This document shows positions 7,385-15,071 of a DNA stretch of 20,599 nucleotides, piece after piece. Source of the DNA: Chloroflexota bacterium (GTDB lineage Bacteria > Chloroflexota > Dehalococcoidia > Lucifugimonadales > CATQGZ01); NCBI GenBank assembly GCA_027624995.1, contig JAQBTI010000011.1:1-20599 (forward strand), in the 5' to 3' direction. Under the pieces are notes generated by a model, which saw nothing but the letters and a program-made list of their open reading frames with translations, was not told the origin of the DNA and made no database searches. Numbering within the stretch: the stretch's first letter is position 1; each line of letters starts with the position of its first letter. Both the position numbers and the translations under genes were made by a program.

Positions 7385-8509
7385 TCAATCTGGGTCGCGA
7401 GTCCCAATATCCTGGCTGTGGAGGTAGCCGATAAGATCAGACCGCCTTACCAGTCCAACGACCCGATCGCCTTCCATCACCGGCATCTGCTCAATCGAGT
7501 GCTCCCCTAGCAGCGCCAGCGCCTCCGGCAGACGAGCGTCCGCCTGGACCGAGTGCACCTGGGTATGCGTCATGACTTCACGTACCCGGATACGATCCCA
7601 GTCCGCCCGTGGGAGGCGTCTGAGGTCGGAGAGCGCCACCATGCCGACGACCCTGCCGTGCTCCGAGACCAACAGTCCACTTCTGCCAGACTGTACGAGA
7701 CCGCCGAGTAGGACATCCGCTACAGGCAGGTCCGCGGACACGGTTGGCGGGTCCGGCTCCATCAAGTCACCCACGAGCGGGCCGCCGGAAATGAACTCCA
7801 GATCGATCTCCCGCCTGCTTCTGGTGGCCGCGCTGAAAAGGAACCAGCCGATGAGCACAGTCCACAGCCCAGACACGAAGAACCCCGTGAGGGCTTCGTA
7901 GGTTCCGCCAGCTATGACCAGTACGCTCACGACCTGACCGGACCGCGTGGCAAACCGCGTCGCCAAACCTACCTTGCCTGTCAATCCCCATATTGCCGAT
8001 CGCAGGACCCTGCCACCGTCCATAGGGAACGCCGGCAACATATTGAAGATCGCCAGTGCCAGGTTGATCCACCACAGGTACCAGAGGAGGGCCGCGAACG
8101 GCGTCGTGGTGTCCGTAACTCCCTCGTAGAGAACCCGGAGCACCGCGAATAGCCCAAGGCTGGCCAGTGGTCCTACTATCGAGATGATTAGCTCGTCCTT
8201 GGGCCCTCTGGAGTCTGCCTTCAGGCTGCTGACACCGCCGAATAGGAAAAGCGTGATGCCCTCGACGGGCAGCCCGCGCGCCTTCGCCACCAGGGAGTGG
8301 GCCAACTCGTGCACGACCACAGAAGCGAACAGAAGAATGGCGCCCAAGGTGCCTATGGACCAGTAGGTTGTCTCTTCCCAGCCCTTGTACCTGGAGGGCA
8401 AGAACCCATCTGCCAGGATCCATGAGAAGACCGCGAGAACGACGAACCACGTGTAGTGAATCTCGAAGGCGATTCCGGCGATCTTTCCGACTCTAAAACT
8501 GCCGTTCAA
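7385..8509 (-). CDS. Site-2 protease family (M50) membrane metalloprotease with two CBS domains
   Basis: This 374-residue integral membrane protein has about six hydrophobic segments between residues 20 and 228. Zinc ligands are H67 and H71 with catalytic E68 (HELAH), and D164 lies in NMLPAFPMDGGR, the second M50 signature. Residues about 245-365 form a CBS pair (DLMEPDPPTVSADLPVADVL; VREVMTHTQVHSVQADARL), which usually senses adenine nucleotides. Such enzymes cut transmembrane segments of anti-sigma factors or other membrane proteins; the target here is unknown. The start is TTG at 8507-8509 with GGGAGG five bases upstream. It begins 26 bp past the stop of a small membrane protein on the same strand, suggesting one transcript from the promoter near 8998. 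Confidence 0.94.
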   Translation of the reverse strand: MNGSFRVGKIAGIAFEIHYTWFVVLAVFSWILADGFLPSRYKGWEETTYWSIGTLGAILLFASVVVHELAHSLVAKARGLPVEGITLFLFGGVSSLKADSRGPKDELIISIVGPLASLGLFAVLRVLYEGVTDTTTPFAALLWYLWWINLALAIFNMLPAFPMDGGRVLRSAIWGLTGKVGLATRFATRSGQVVSVLVIAGGTYEALTGFFVSGLWTVLIGWFLFSAATRSRREIDLEFISGGPLVGDLMEPDPPTVSADLPVADVLLGGLVQSGRSGLLVSEHGRVVGMVALSDLRRLPRADWDRIRVREVMTHTQVHSVQADARLPEALALLGEHSIEQMPVMEGDRVVGLVRRSDLIGYLHSQDIGTRDPD

Positions 8510-8535
8510 CCGGCCCTCCCGGGCTCCGTGTCTCC

Positions 8536-8787
8536 CTAGCCAGTGTCTTCAAGCGTTGCGACGCTGAATACTACGTGGAACGGCCTGCAGTAGATAACGA
8601 CACTCTTAACAGAGTCCACATCCAGGTCAGCTCCCTGTGCCGGATAGCTCTGGTTCCCACGGTTGCCTTTTAGCTTACCAGCGTCTAGCCCTCCAGCGAG
8701 AGCGGCGAGGAACGCCACAGCGATCGGCCATCTGTAGGGAAGCAGGTCTGCCGCGAGCCGCTCCAGATCGCCGAAGATCTCTTCCAT
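8536..8787 (-). CDS. Small membrane protein of unknown function
   Basis: This 83-residue frame starts at ATG 8785-8787 with AGGGA three to four bases upstream. Residues 1-16 look like an amphipathic acidic helix (MEEIFGDLERLAADLLP), 18-34 a single membrane segment (YRWPIAVAFLAALAGGL), and the rest is a polar tail with one Cys. I recognise no family. It is just upstream of, and probably co-transcribed with, the M50 protease gene, so it might be a substrate or partner of that protease; this is only proximity. Its GC-rich frame could be open by chance, but the start signal, membrane segment and operon spacing favour a real gene. Confidence 0.5.
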   Translation of the reverse strand: MEEIFGDLERLAADLLPYRWPIAVAFLAALAGGLDAGKLKGNRGNQSYPAQGADLDVDSVKSVVIYCRPFHVVFSVATLEDTG

Positions 8788-8970
8788 GGGTCCCTTATGC
8801 CGGTCTTTGTTTAGGGGCGTTCGCGCCCAGTTGGACTACGCTGGTATGTTACTACGCTAACCTCCGCTCAAAAGCCGCTCATCTGTTTAACGCAGACGCG
8901 CCAAGACTGATACTTCGGCCGGGAGGGAGCATGCCATTGATCAGGCCGGGAAGTGCGTTCGAGGAATGAA

Positions 8971-8998
8971 CGTATATCGTGCGGATCTACCGTGTCAA
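8971..8998 (-). promoter_or_regulatory. Sigma-70-type promoter toward the small membrane protein / M50 operon
   Basis: On the minus strand, a perfect TTGACA (8998 to 8993) is followed after 16 bases by TATACG (8976 to 8971). Transcription would start near 8964, leaving a leader of about 175 bases before ATG 8787. The 259-bp gap after typA also fits a separate transcription unit. I see no riboswitch fold in the leader. Confidence 0.5.
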
Positions 8999-9046
8999 CT
9001 AACAAAAGACGCAGGCAGCGCGGCCGTCGGCGGGCGGGCGGCGAGG

Positions 9047-10891
9047 CTAGGCGGAACGCTCTCGGTCTCTGACCCCACGCCTCTGACGCAGCCGGATCGT
9101 GGCCGACAGCTCTTTCTTCCGCAGACGGTAGCTTTTGGGAGTCGCCTCGAGCAACTCGTCGGGAGAAAGGAAGTCGAGGGCCTCCTCCAAGCTCATCTTC
9201 ACCGTGGGGGTCAACCGTTTGGCTATATCGGCGGTCGAAGACCGCATATTGGTTAGCTTCTTCTCTTTGCAGACGTTTATTGGAATGTCTTCGTCTCGAC
9301 GATGCATGCCTACGATCATGCCCTCATACACCTCGGTTCCGGGGTCGATAATGGTTTCCCCTCGACTCTGGGCGTTGATCAGCCCATATGTGACGGCAGT
9401 TCCTCTCTCAGAGGCCACCAGGACCCCATTGACCGAGCCCTTCACATGGCCCTGCATCGGCTTGTACTCAGTGAACATGCTGTCTTTTGTGCCGTTGCCG
9501 CGGGTGGTGCGCAGGAAGTAGGAACCAAAACCTATCAGCCCCCTCGTTGGAATATCGTATTCGAGGCGAACGTTACCGGCCCCGTCGTAAAACATGTCCG
9601 CTAGCTCAGCGAGGCGGCCTGACAAGTTCTCGGTGAGAAGGCCGACATACTCTTCGATCGTGTTGATGACCAGATGTTCGTAAGGCTCGTGGAGACGGCC
9701 ATCGATGTACTTGGTGACAGGCTCCGGCCTGGAGACCTGGAACTCGAACTGCTCTCGCCTCAAAGTTTCGACCAGAATGGAGAGCTGCAATTCGCCCCTT
9801 CCGGAAACTAGAAATCGATCGGGGCTGGAAGTCGGCTCGACACGGAGGCTGACATTGGTCCTGAGCTCCTTTAGCAGGCGCTCGTGCAAAACCCGCGACG
9901 TACACTGGGTACCCTCTCGACCCATGAAGGGCGATGTGTTCACCCCGAACGTCATCTGCACGGTCGGCTCGTCGATTTCGATGGACGGCAGGGCTTCAGG
10001 ATGATCGAGGGATGCGATGGTGTTGCCGATCGACACATTATCGACGCCGCTAATTGCAACGATCTCGCCGGTGGGAGCTTCCGCCACTTCCAGCCGCTCC
10101 AACCCATTGAAGACGAAAATCTTCTCCAGCATGTAGGTCCGGAGCGGCTGGTCCTTTGCCATCAGAACGACCAGGTCCTTCGTCTTGATCTTCCCGCGGG
10201 ACACCCGGCCGATGGCGATCTGCCCCAGGTGGTTGTCATAGTCCAGGGCGGCTACCAGCAACTGCAACGGGCCATTCGGGTCCCCAGACGGTGCCGGTAC
10301 AGTCTCGATAATGGCATCGAATAGAGGCTGCATGTCCTGCCCTGGAGAGTCAATGTCGGTAACCGCGTATCCTAGCTTCGCCGACGCTAGAAGGACCGGA
10401 AAATCTAGTTGGTCGGAAGTTACGGCAAGATCGAGAAACAGGTCTTGGATCATCTCGAGTACCTTGGGCACTCTGGCTTCGGGGCGATCTATTTTGTTTA
10501 TGACGACGACCGGAGTCACATTTTGTCGCAAGGCCCGCTTCAGAACATAACGGGTCTGTGGCATCGGGCCGTCGACGGCGTCCACGAGTAGCAGGCATCC
10601 GTCGGCCATGTTCATGATGCGCTCGACCTCGCCGCTGAAGTCCGCATGGCCAGGCGTGTCAATGAGGTTGATCTTCATCCCTCTGTAGGTTACGGCCGTA
10701 TTCTTGGCCAGGATGGTGATCCCCCGTTCCCGTTCCAGGGGATCGCTGTCCATGATCAGCTCGCCAACTTCCTGATGGGCCTGGAAGACCTGTCCTTGCT
10801 TCAGCAGGGCATCGACCAGCGTAGTCTTCCCATGGTCTACGTGGGCAATGATCGCAACGTTACGAATATTCTGGTTCGTTATATCGGCCAT
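9047..10891 (-). CDS. typA: Translational GTPase TypA/BipA
   Basis: This 614-residue GTPase has the full BipA layout. The G domain has AHVDHGKTT (16-24), RERGIT (54-59), DTPGH (78-82) and NKID (132-135). Domain II is next, then EF-G-like domains III and V, and the BipA-specific C terminus (GLIGFGSYFLRTTRGNG; EDIPINVCKEKKLTNMRSS; PKSYRLRKKELS). It binds the ribosome in the EF-G site and helps 50S assembly and growth under stress or cold. Length is normal (about 600-615). The ATG at 10889-10891 has no Shine-Dalgarno site; a TACAAT eight bases upstream suggests a leaderless message. It is transcribed divergently from the ABC ATPase genes. Nothing is missing or altered in the nucleotide motifs. 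Confidence 0.97.
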   Translation of the reverse strand: MADITNQNIRNVAIIAHVDHGKTTLVDALLKQGQVFQAHQEVGELIMDSDPLERERGITILAKNTAVTYRGMKINLIDTPGHADFSGEVERIMNMADGCLLLVDAVDGPMPQTRYVLKRALRQNVTPVVVINKIDRPEARVPKVLEMIQDLFLDLAVTSDQLDFPVLLASAKLGYAVTDIDSPGQDMQPLFDAIIETVPAPSGDPNGPLQLLVAALDYDNHLGQIAIGRVSRGKIKTKDLVVLMAKDQPLRTYMLEKIFVFNGLERLEVAEAPTGEIVAISGVDNVSIGNTIASLDHPEALPSIEIDEPTVQMTFGVNTSPFMGREGTQCTSRVLHERLLKELRTNVSLRVEPTSSPDRFLVSGRGELQLSILVETLRREQFEFQVSRPEPVTKYIDGRLHEPYEHLVINTIEEYVGLLTENLSGRLAELADMFYDGAGNVRLEYDIPTRGLIGFGSYFLRTTRGNGTKDSMFTEYKPMQGHVKGSVNGVLVASERGTAVTYGLINAQSRGETIIDPGTEVYEGMIVGMHRRDEDIPINVCKEKKLTNMRSSTADIAKRLTPTVKMSLEEALDFLSPDELLEATPKSYRLRKKELSATIRLRQRRGVRDRERSA

Positions 10892-10899
10892 AATCTACG

Positions 10900-10905
10900 A
10901 TTGTA
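10900..10905 (-). promoter_or_regulatory. -10 element of typA, leaderless type
   Basis: TACAAT on the minus strand ends eight bases before the typA ATG, so the transcript would begin at or within about two bases of the start codon. No Shine-Dalgarno site is present in the gap, and the -35 region is poor. Confidence 0.45.
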
Positions 10906-11027
10906 TCCGGCCAATCTTCGAAAACCTAGCGCTGCACCTGGCGGGAGGGTCGTATCAAAGTCCCGGTCAGCCGCTCGGAGGGCGTTTTTGAGGGTCCACC
11001 ATGCCCGGTCCACAAGCCCTCGCAGGG

Positions 11028-11056
11028 TTGACAAGCCGCAGGTGGTATGCTTCAAT
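11028..11056 (+). promoter_or_regulatory. Candidate sigma-70 promoter for the ABC ATPase operon
   Basis: A perfect TTGACA (11028-11033) is followed after 17 bases by TTCAAT (11051-11056; four of six). Transcription would start near 11063, giving a leader of about 160 bases before 11223. Confidence 0.4.
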
Positions 11057-11222
11057 CCGGCTTGCCTTTTTACGAAGTATCGTAGGTGTGGGAGCATATA
11101 GAATTCGGTTGCCGCGCCTTTTGAGCGCTACGGCCGATATGTTGTGTAACTGAGCGGGCCTTCACCAAGAACGACTTCGATAGACGCTGATAGGGCGTAC
11201 AGGTCTTTACCAGGGGGAGCCG

Positions 11223-12230
11223 ATGGCGAGAACGCTTCTAGAGGTCGACAACCTCAAGACACACTTCTTCACGTCTGACGGTGTAGTAAAGGCTGTTGAT
11301 GGGATCTCATACACCGTGGACGAGGGAGAGACCCTGGCGATAGTTGGCGAAAGCGGCTGTGGCAAGAGCGTGAGTGCGCTTTCGTTGATGAGACTGGTCG
11401 CCGACCCCCCAGGCAAGATCGTAGACGGTAGGGTGATGTTCGAAGGTCAGGACCTCCTTCAGGTGGACAACGCCGAAATGCGCTCCATCAGAGGCAACCG
11501 CATGGCGATGGTCTTCCAGGAGCCCATGACCTCGCTGAATCCGGTCTTGACGATAGGTCGTCAGATCACGGAGACCCTGGAACTACACCAGAACATGAAC
11601 AAGTCCCAGGCCCGTGAACGGGCTGAGGAGCTTGTCAGGATGGTCGGCATCGCCGACGCAGGCAGCAGGCTCAAAGACTATCCTCATCAGTTCAGCGGCG
11701 GCATGAGGCAGAGGGTCATGATCGCCATGGCCCTGAGCTGTAACCCGCGCTTGATAATTGCGGACGAACCAACGACGGCGCTCGATGTCACGATCCAGGC
11801 CCAGATCCTGGAGTTGATGCAAGACCTGGCCCAGCAATTCGGCACCGCCATGATCATCATTACGCACAACTTGGGAGTAGTTGCCCGATACGCTCAACGG
11901 GTTGTGGTGATGTACGCGGGCAAGATTATCGAGACGGGAACGGCTCAGGAGATCTACCGCAACCCCAGCCACCCGTACACGCTGGGTCTCCTCAAGTCAG
12001 TCCCAAGGCTCGACGAGGTCCGCAAAGTCTCCCTTGACCCGATCGAAGGACTCCCGCCAGACCTGGTGGACCTACCCCCAGGTTGCAGCTTCGCGCCGCG
12101 ATGCCCTTACGTTTATGAACGATGTACTCAAGAAACGCCGGTCCTGATGGTCCATTCAGATGCGCACACGACCGCTTGTTGGCGGCATGAAGAACTGCAA
12201 GGGCTCAAGACCGCCGCGAGTGTGAGCTAG
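11223..12230 (+). CDS. Peptide/nickel-type ABC transporter ATP-binding protein (DppD/OppD family)
   Basis: This 335-residue ATPase energises import of oligopeptides, nickel or related solutes from the cytoplasmic face. Walker A GESGCGKS is at 42-49, the Q-loop is in AMVFQEPMTSLNP, the signature FSGGMRQR at 157-164, Walker B LIIADEPTTALD from 177, and a switch His is in IIITHNLG. The C-terminal oligopeptide-transporter extension has NPSHPYTLGLLKSVPRLDE and a cysteine cluster (PPGCSFAPRCPY, ERC), typical of this subfamily and able to hold an iron-sulfur cluster in some members. The ATG has GGGGGAG four bases upstream. The DppF-type partner starts nine bases after the stop. Permeases and binding protein are absent, so the substrate cannot be inferred. 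Confidence 0.95.
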   Translation: MARTLLEVDNLKTHFFTSDGVVKAVDGISYTVDEGETLAIVGESGCGKSVSALSLMRLVADPPGKIVDGRVMFEGQDLLQVDNAEMRSIRGNRMAMVFQEPMTSLNPVLTIGRQITETLELHQNMNKSQARERAEELVRMVGIADAGSRLKDYPHQFSGGMRQRVMIAMALSCNPRLIIADEPTTALDVTIQAQILELMQDLAQQFGTAMIIITHNLGVVARYAQRVVVMYAGKIIETGTAQEIYRNPSHPYTLGLLKSVPRLDEVRKVSLDPIEGLPPDLVDLPPGCSFAPRCPYVYERCTQETPVLMVHSDAHTTACWRHEELQGLKTAASVS

Positions 12231-12239
12231 GAGACGAGG

Positions 12240-13289
12240 ATGGTACAGACCCAGAATAGGACCGCGGCTTCGACGACCGATGCCGGAGATGTCCTCCTCG
12301 AAGTCAAAGACCTGAAGATGTACTTCCCGGTCACATCCGGGATAATTTTTCAGAAGAAAGTTGCGGACGTCAAAGCCGTCGATGGCGTTACCTTCAGTAT
12401 CAAGAAGGGAGAAACGCTGGGCCTGGTAGGCGAAAGCGGATGCGGCAAGACAACGACCGGACGCGCCATTCTGCAGCTATATAAGCCCACGGAAGGCCAT
12501 GTCATATTCGAGGGCCAGGACTTGACAAAGCTCAAGGGCTCCGAAATGCGAGCAATGCGGCGCAAGATCCAGGTCATCTTCCAGGACCCTTACGGCTCCT
12601 TGAACCCGAGAATGACATGCGGCGATATTGTGGGCGAGCCCCTCACGGTTCACAAGCTAACTTCGAGCAAGGGTGAGTACCGCGACAGGGTCTCGGAGCT
12701 TCTGGAAGTAACCGGCCTCAATCCCTACATGGCGGACCGCTACCCCCACGAGTTCAGCGGCGGCCAGCGTCAGAGAATCGGAATCGCGAGGGCGCTCGCG
12801 GTGAACCCGAGCTTCATCGTCTGCGACGAGCCCGTATCGGCACTGGACGTCTCGATTCAGGCGCAGGTGATCAATCTGCTCGAGGAACTGCAAGAGCAGT
12901 TTGACCTGACGTACCTGTTTATCGCACACGACCTTTCCGTGGTCCGACACATCAGCGATCGTGTGGCCGTGATGTATCTGGGCCACATCGTCGAGTTGGC
13001 CGACCGCACGGAGCTCTACGAGAATCCACTTCACCCCTACACCAGAGCGTTACTGTCGGCCGTCCCAATTCCAGACCCAGTCGTCGAGGCACAGCGGACG
13101 AGGATCATCCTGACCGGTGACGTCCCCAGCCCCATGAACCCGCCACCCGGCTGCGTCTTCCACACACGCTGTCCGATCGCGATCGACGACTGTCAGATCG
13201 AGATGCCCGAACTGCGTGAAGTGTCGCCGGACCACTGGGTTGCTTGCATCAGAGCCGAAGGCTGGAATGAGGGGACGCCGATCGCCTAG
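12240..13289 (+). CDS. Peptide/nickel-type ABC transporter ATP-binding protein (DppF/OppF family)
   Basis: This 349-residue second ATPase pairs with the preceding DppD-type protein as an asymmetric dimer. Walker A GESGCGKT is at 64-71, Q115 in IFQDPYGSLNPR is the Q-loop, SGGQ is at 173-176, Walker B FIVCDEPVSALD at 192-203, and a switch His is in FIAHDLS. The C-terminal domain has NPLHPYTRALLSAVP, then a cysteine set (PPGCVFHTRCPIA, DDC, ACI). The ATG has AGGAGACGAGG just upstream, overlapping the end of the spacer after the first gene, so translation is probably linked. A perfect 8-bp inverted repeat begins at its last codons. Length and motifs are normal for the family. Confidence 0.95.
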   Translation: MVQTQNRTAASTTDAGDVLLEVKDLKMYFPVTSGIIFQKKVADVKAVDGVTFSIKKGETLGLVGESGCGKTTTGRAILQLYKPTEGHVIFEGQDLTKLKGSEMRAMRRKIQVIFQDPYGSLNPRMTCGDIVGEPLTVHKLTSSKGEYRDRVSELLEVTGLNPYMADRYPHEFSGGQRQRIGIARALAVNPSFIVCDEPVSALDVSIQAQVINLLEELQEQFDLTYLFIAHDLSVVRHISDRVAVMYLGHIVELADRTELYENPLHPYTRALLSAVPIPDPVVEAQRTRIILTGDVPSPMNPPPGCVFHTRCPIAIDDCQIEMPELREVSPDHWVACIRAEGWNEGTPIA

Positions 13290-13315
13290 GTCAGACCGCT
13301 GCACCGGCTAGGCGA
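13282..13315 (+). repeat. Inverted repeat spanning the DppF-type stop codon
   Basis: TCGCCTAG (13282-13289), which includes the stop codon, pairs perfectly with CTAGGCGA (13308-13315) across an 18-base loop. No T-run follows. It could protect the 3' end of the message or contribute to termination. Confidence 0.5.
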
Positions 13316-13571
13316 CCGCAGTTCTCGGCATCGGGTGAAGACCCACACGACTCTCAGTCCCGTATCGCCGTGCGCTTATCCCTTTTGCACCTCCACCTGA
13401 AAGGTCTGCTTGAGCACCTACACGTAACCAGAGCCGGATGTCGAGGTCCGTATCAAGCGGGTCCAACACCGCACCAAGGCATCTGGGGCAGGCTGTTAGA
13501 ACTCTGCTACCGGCCTCTCCCGTGATAAGCTCTCCGCCTCCGCCGATTCCGGTGGCCGAAGGCAATGCCTG
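13290..13571. other. Intergenic region before the serine tRNA genes
   Basis: About 280 bp lie between the ABC operon and the tRNA promoter. A minus-strand frame at 13308-13565 (TTG start, 85 codons, one CPRC motif) lacks a Shine-Dalgarno site or second zinc-ligand pair, and I do not count it as a gene. Nothing else is recognisable apart from the inverted repeat at the left end. Confidence 0.35.
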
Positions 13572-13580
13572 TGCTATAAT
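13572..13580 (+). promoter_or_regulatory. Extended -10 promoter of the first serine tRNA
   Basis: TGCTATAAT is a perfect TATAAT (13575-13580) with the TGn extension. Transcription should start near 13587, about three bases before the mature tRNA. The -35 is poor, as expected for an extended -10 promoter. Confidence 0.65.
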
Positions 13581-13589
13581 TTTCCGTCG

Positions 13590-13679
13590 GGAGAGGTGGC
13601 CGAGCGGTTGAAGGCGCTGGTCTCGAAAACCAGTATGGGATTTATCTCATCGTGGGTTCGAATCCCACCCTCTCCGCCA
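13590..13679 (+). tRNA. tRNA-Ser (anticodon CGA)
   Basis: A complete class II tRNA with encoded CCA. Acceptor arm GGAGAGG (13590-13596) pairs with CCTCTCC (13669-13675), then G and CCA. The D-arm GGCCGAGCGGTTGAAGGC is typical of serine tRNA. Anticodon stem CTGGT/ACCAG encloses CTCGAAA, giving CGA, which reads UCG. A long variable arm and a GTGGG-TTCGAAT-CCCAC T-arm follow. Confidence 0.96.
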
Positions 13680-13764
13680 CCTTGAGCGATGGCCTTCTGC
13701 ATTCCGCCCCAGCACCTGGACCAACTGCTGTGAGCTGACGAAAGAAGGCTGGGAGCCATGTTCT

Positions 13765-13854
<90 letters not shown>

Positions 13855-13930
13855 CAAAACTCCCCGTCGCAGCGCTCGACACGGTACCCACGCTGACGTT
13901 GGGCCGCCCTTCGATATGTGCGCCGTATGA

Positions 13931-13936
13931 TAGAAT
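13931..13936 (+). promoter_or_regulatory. -10 element before dprA
   Basis: TAGAAT (five of six matches) ends ten bases before the dprA ATG, and an overlapping TATGAT lies at 13926-13931. No Shine-Dalgarno site lies in the gap, so the message would have a leader of about 3 to 9 bases. The -35 is weak, and read-through from the tRNA genes is also possible. Confidence 0.35.
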
Positions 13937-13946
13937 TTCGACGTTT

Positions 13947-15065
13947 ATGGAGAATGAGCATCTAAAGTATTGGGTGGCCTTCAATCGCGTGCCCGGAATG
14001 GGGCGGGCTAGGTATCAGTTGCTCGAGCGACACTTCGGTTCGCTGGCTGATGCCTGGAGCGCGCCGCAGACGGGGCTCACAGCCGCCGGACTCGATGCCA
14101 AGACTGTCCAGCGGGTGACTTCTCGCCGCTCGGCGATCGACCCGGACTCGGAAATAGGGGCGCTTGAAGCGGCCGGCGTCAGAGCACTCACCTGGCACGA
14201 CGATGAGTACCCGGCCCGGCTAAAAGAGATATACGACCTTCCGCCGGTGCTCTATGCTCGGGGAGAGTTGTTGCCCCAGGACGAGCGCTCGGTAGCTGTG
14301 GTCGGGACACGGCGTCCCAGCGCATATGGACGCGAGGCCGGACATCGGATGGCCTACGACCTGGCCAACGCCGGCGTCACAATCGTCAGCGGCCTTGCTC
14401 GGGGGATTGACGCCATCGCGCACCAAGCCGCACTGGAGGCCGAAGGCCGTACCGTAGCCGTAATGGGGAGCGGACTGGACGTAATGTATCCGTCGGAACA
14501 CAAGAATCTGGCCGCGGAGATCGCCCGAAACGGCGTAGTGATGTCCGAGCACCCGCTGGGCACACGGCCTGACGCCCGAAACTTCCCGCGTCGCAACCGC
14601 ATCATGAGCGGCATGACGATGGGAACCGTTGTAATAGAGGCGGGCCAGGCCAGCGGGGCATTGATCACGGCGCGCCATGCGCTGGAGCAGAACCGAGAGG
14701 TCTTCGCCGTACCGGGGAACGTGTTGTCTCCGGCGTCGCGAGGCACCAACGGGCTGATTCGTGACTCAGCCGCCAAACTCGTGATGGACCACCGGGATAT
14801 ACTCGAGGAATTGAACCTGTCGTGGGTGGGCCAGCAGATAGAGTTGACCGCGGTCTTCCCGCAGGACGAAAACGAGTCCCAGGTCCTACGCTGGGTGACC
14901 TACGACCCCGTACATATCGACGAAATCACCCGCAATTCGGGGCTAGAGACCTCGACCGTAAGTGGCGCGCTAGCCATGATGGAGCTCAGATCGTTAGTAA
15001 AACAGGTGGGTGGTATGAACTACATCCGCCTCAAGGAAACGTCCGCCGAATATCAGGCGGTGTGA
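13947..15065 (+). CDS. dprA: DNA-processing protein DprA
   Basis: This 372-residue cytoplasmic protein loads RecA onto incoming single-stranded DNA during natural transformation. An N-terminal helix-hairpin-helix-like part (VAFNRVPGMGRARYQLLERH) is followed by the extended Rossmann fold (about 105-290), with SVAVVGTRRPS, SGLARGID (148-155), GSGLDVMYP (174-182) and FPRRNRIMSG (213-222), then a C-terminal winged helix (about 310-365). All DNA-binding landmarks are intact. I chose ATG 13947 because similarity begins there; upstream codons run back into the second tRNA. It has no Shine-Dalgarno site, but a -10 hexamer is close by. It lies 6 bp before topA, so the two are one operon, a common order in Gram-positive and related bacteria. 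No other competence gene is in view. Confidence 0.96.
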   Translation: MENEHLKYWVAFNRVPGMGRARYQLLERHFGSLADAWSAPQTGLTAAGLDAKTVQRVTSRRSAIDPDSEIGALEAAGVRALTWHDDEYPARLKEIYDLPPVLYARGELLPQDERSVAVVGTRRPSAYGREAGHRMAYDLANAGVTIVSGLARGIDAIAHQAALEAEGRTVAVMGSGLDVMYPSEHKNLAAEIARNGVVMSEHPLGTRPDARNFPRRNRIMSGMTMGTVVIEAGQASGALITARHALEQNREVFAVPGNVLSPASRGTNGLIRDSAAKLVMDHRDILEELNLSWVGQQIELTAVFPQDENESQVLRWVTYDPVHIDEITRNSGLETSTVSGALAMMELRSLVKQVGGMNYIRLKETSAEYQAV

Positions 15066-15071
15066 GGATAA

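Larger units (their letters stand above)
10892..11222. other. Intergenic region between typA and the ABC ATPase operon
   Basis: This 331-bp divergent gap holds the -10 element of typA (10905 to 10900) and a candidate plus-strand promoter at 11028-11056. The minus-strand open frame at 10879-11097 overlaps the start of typA and resembles nothing. The stretch between 11063 and 11222 would be a long leader for the ABC operon; I see no known riboswitch in it. Confidence 0.4.

Noticed and set aside
8637..8969. Plus-strand frame opposite the small membrane protein
   Set aside because: Arg/Pro/Ser-rich translation typical of an antisense shadow, without start signal or similarity.
10879..11097. Minus-strand 72-codon frame upstream of typA
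   Set aside because: It overlaps the typA start and -10 element and shows no similarity; most likely chance.
13308..13565. Minus-strand 85-codon frame with a CPRC motif, possible zinc-ribbon protein
   Set aside because: TTG start without Shine-Dalgarno site, a single CxxC without the second pair, and Gly-rich ends typical of chance frames in GC-rich DNA.
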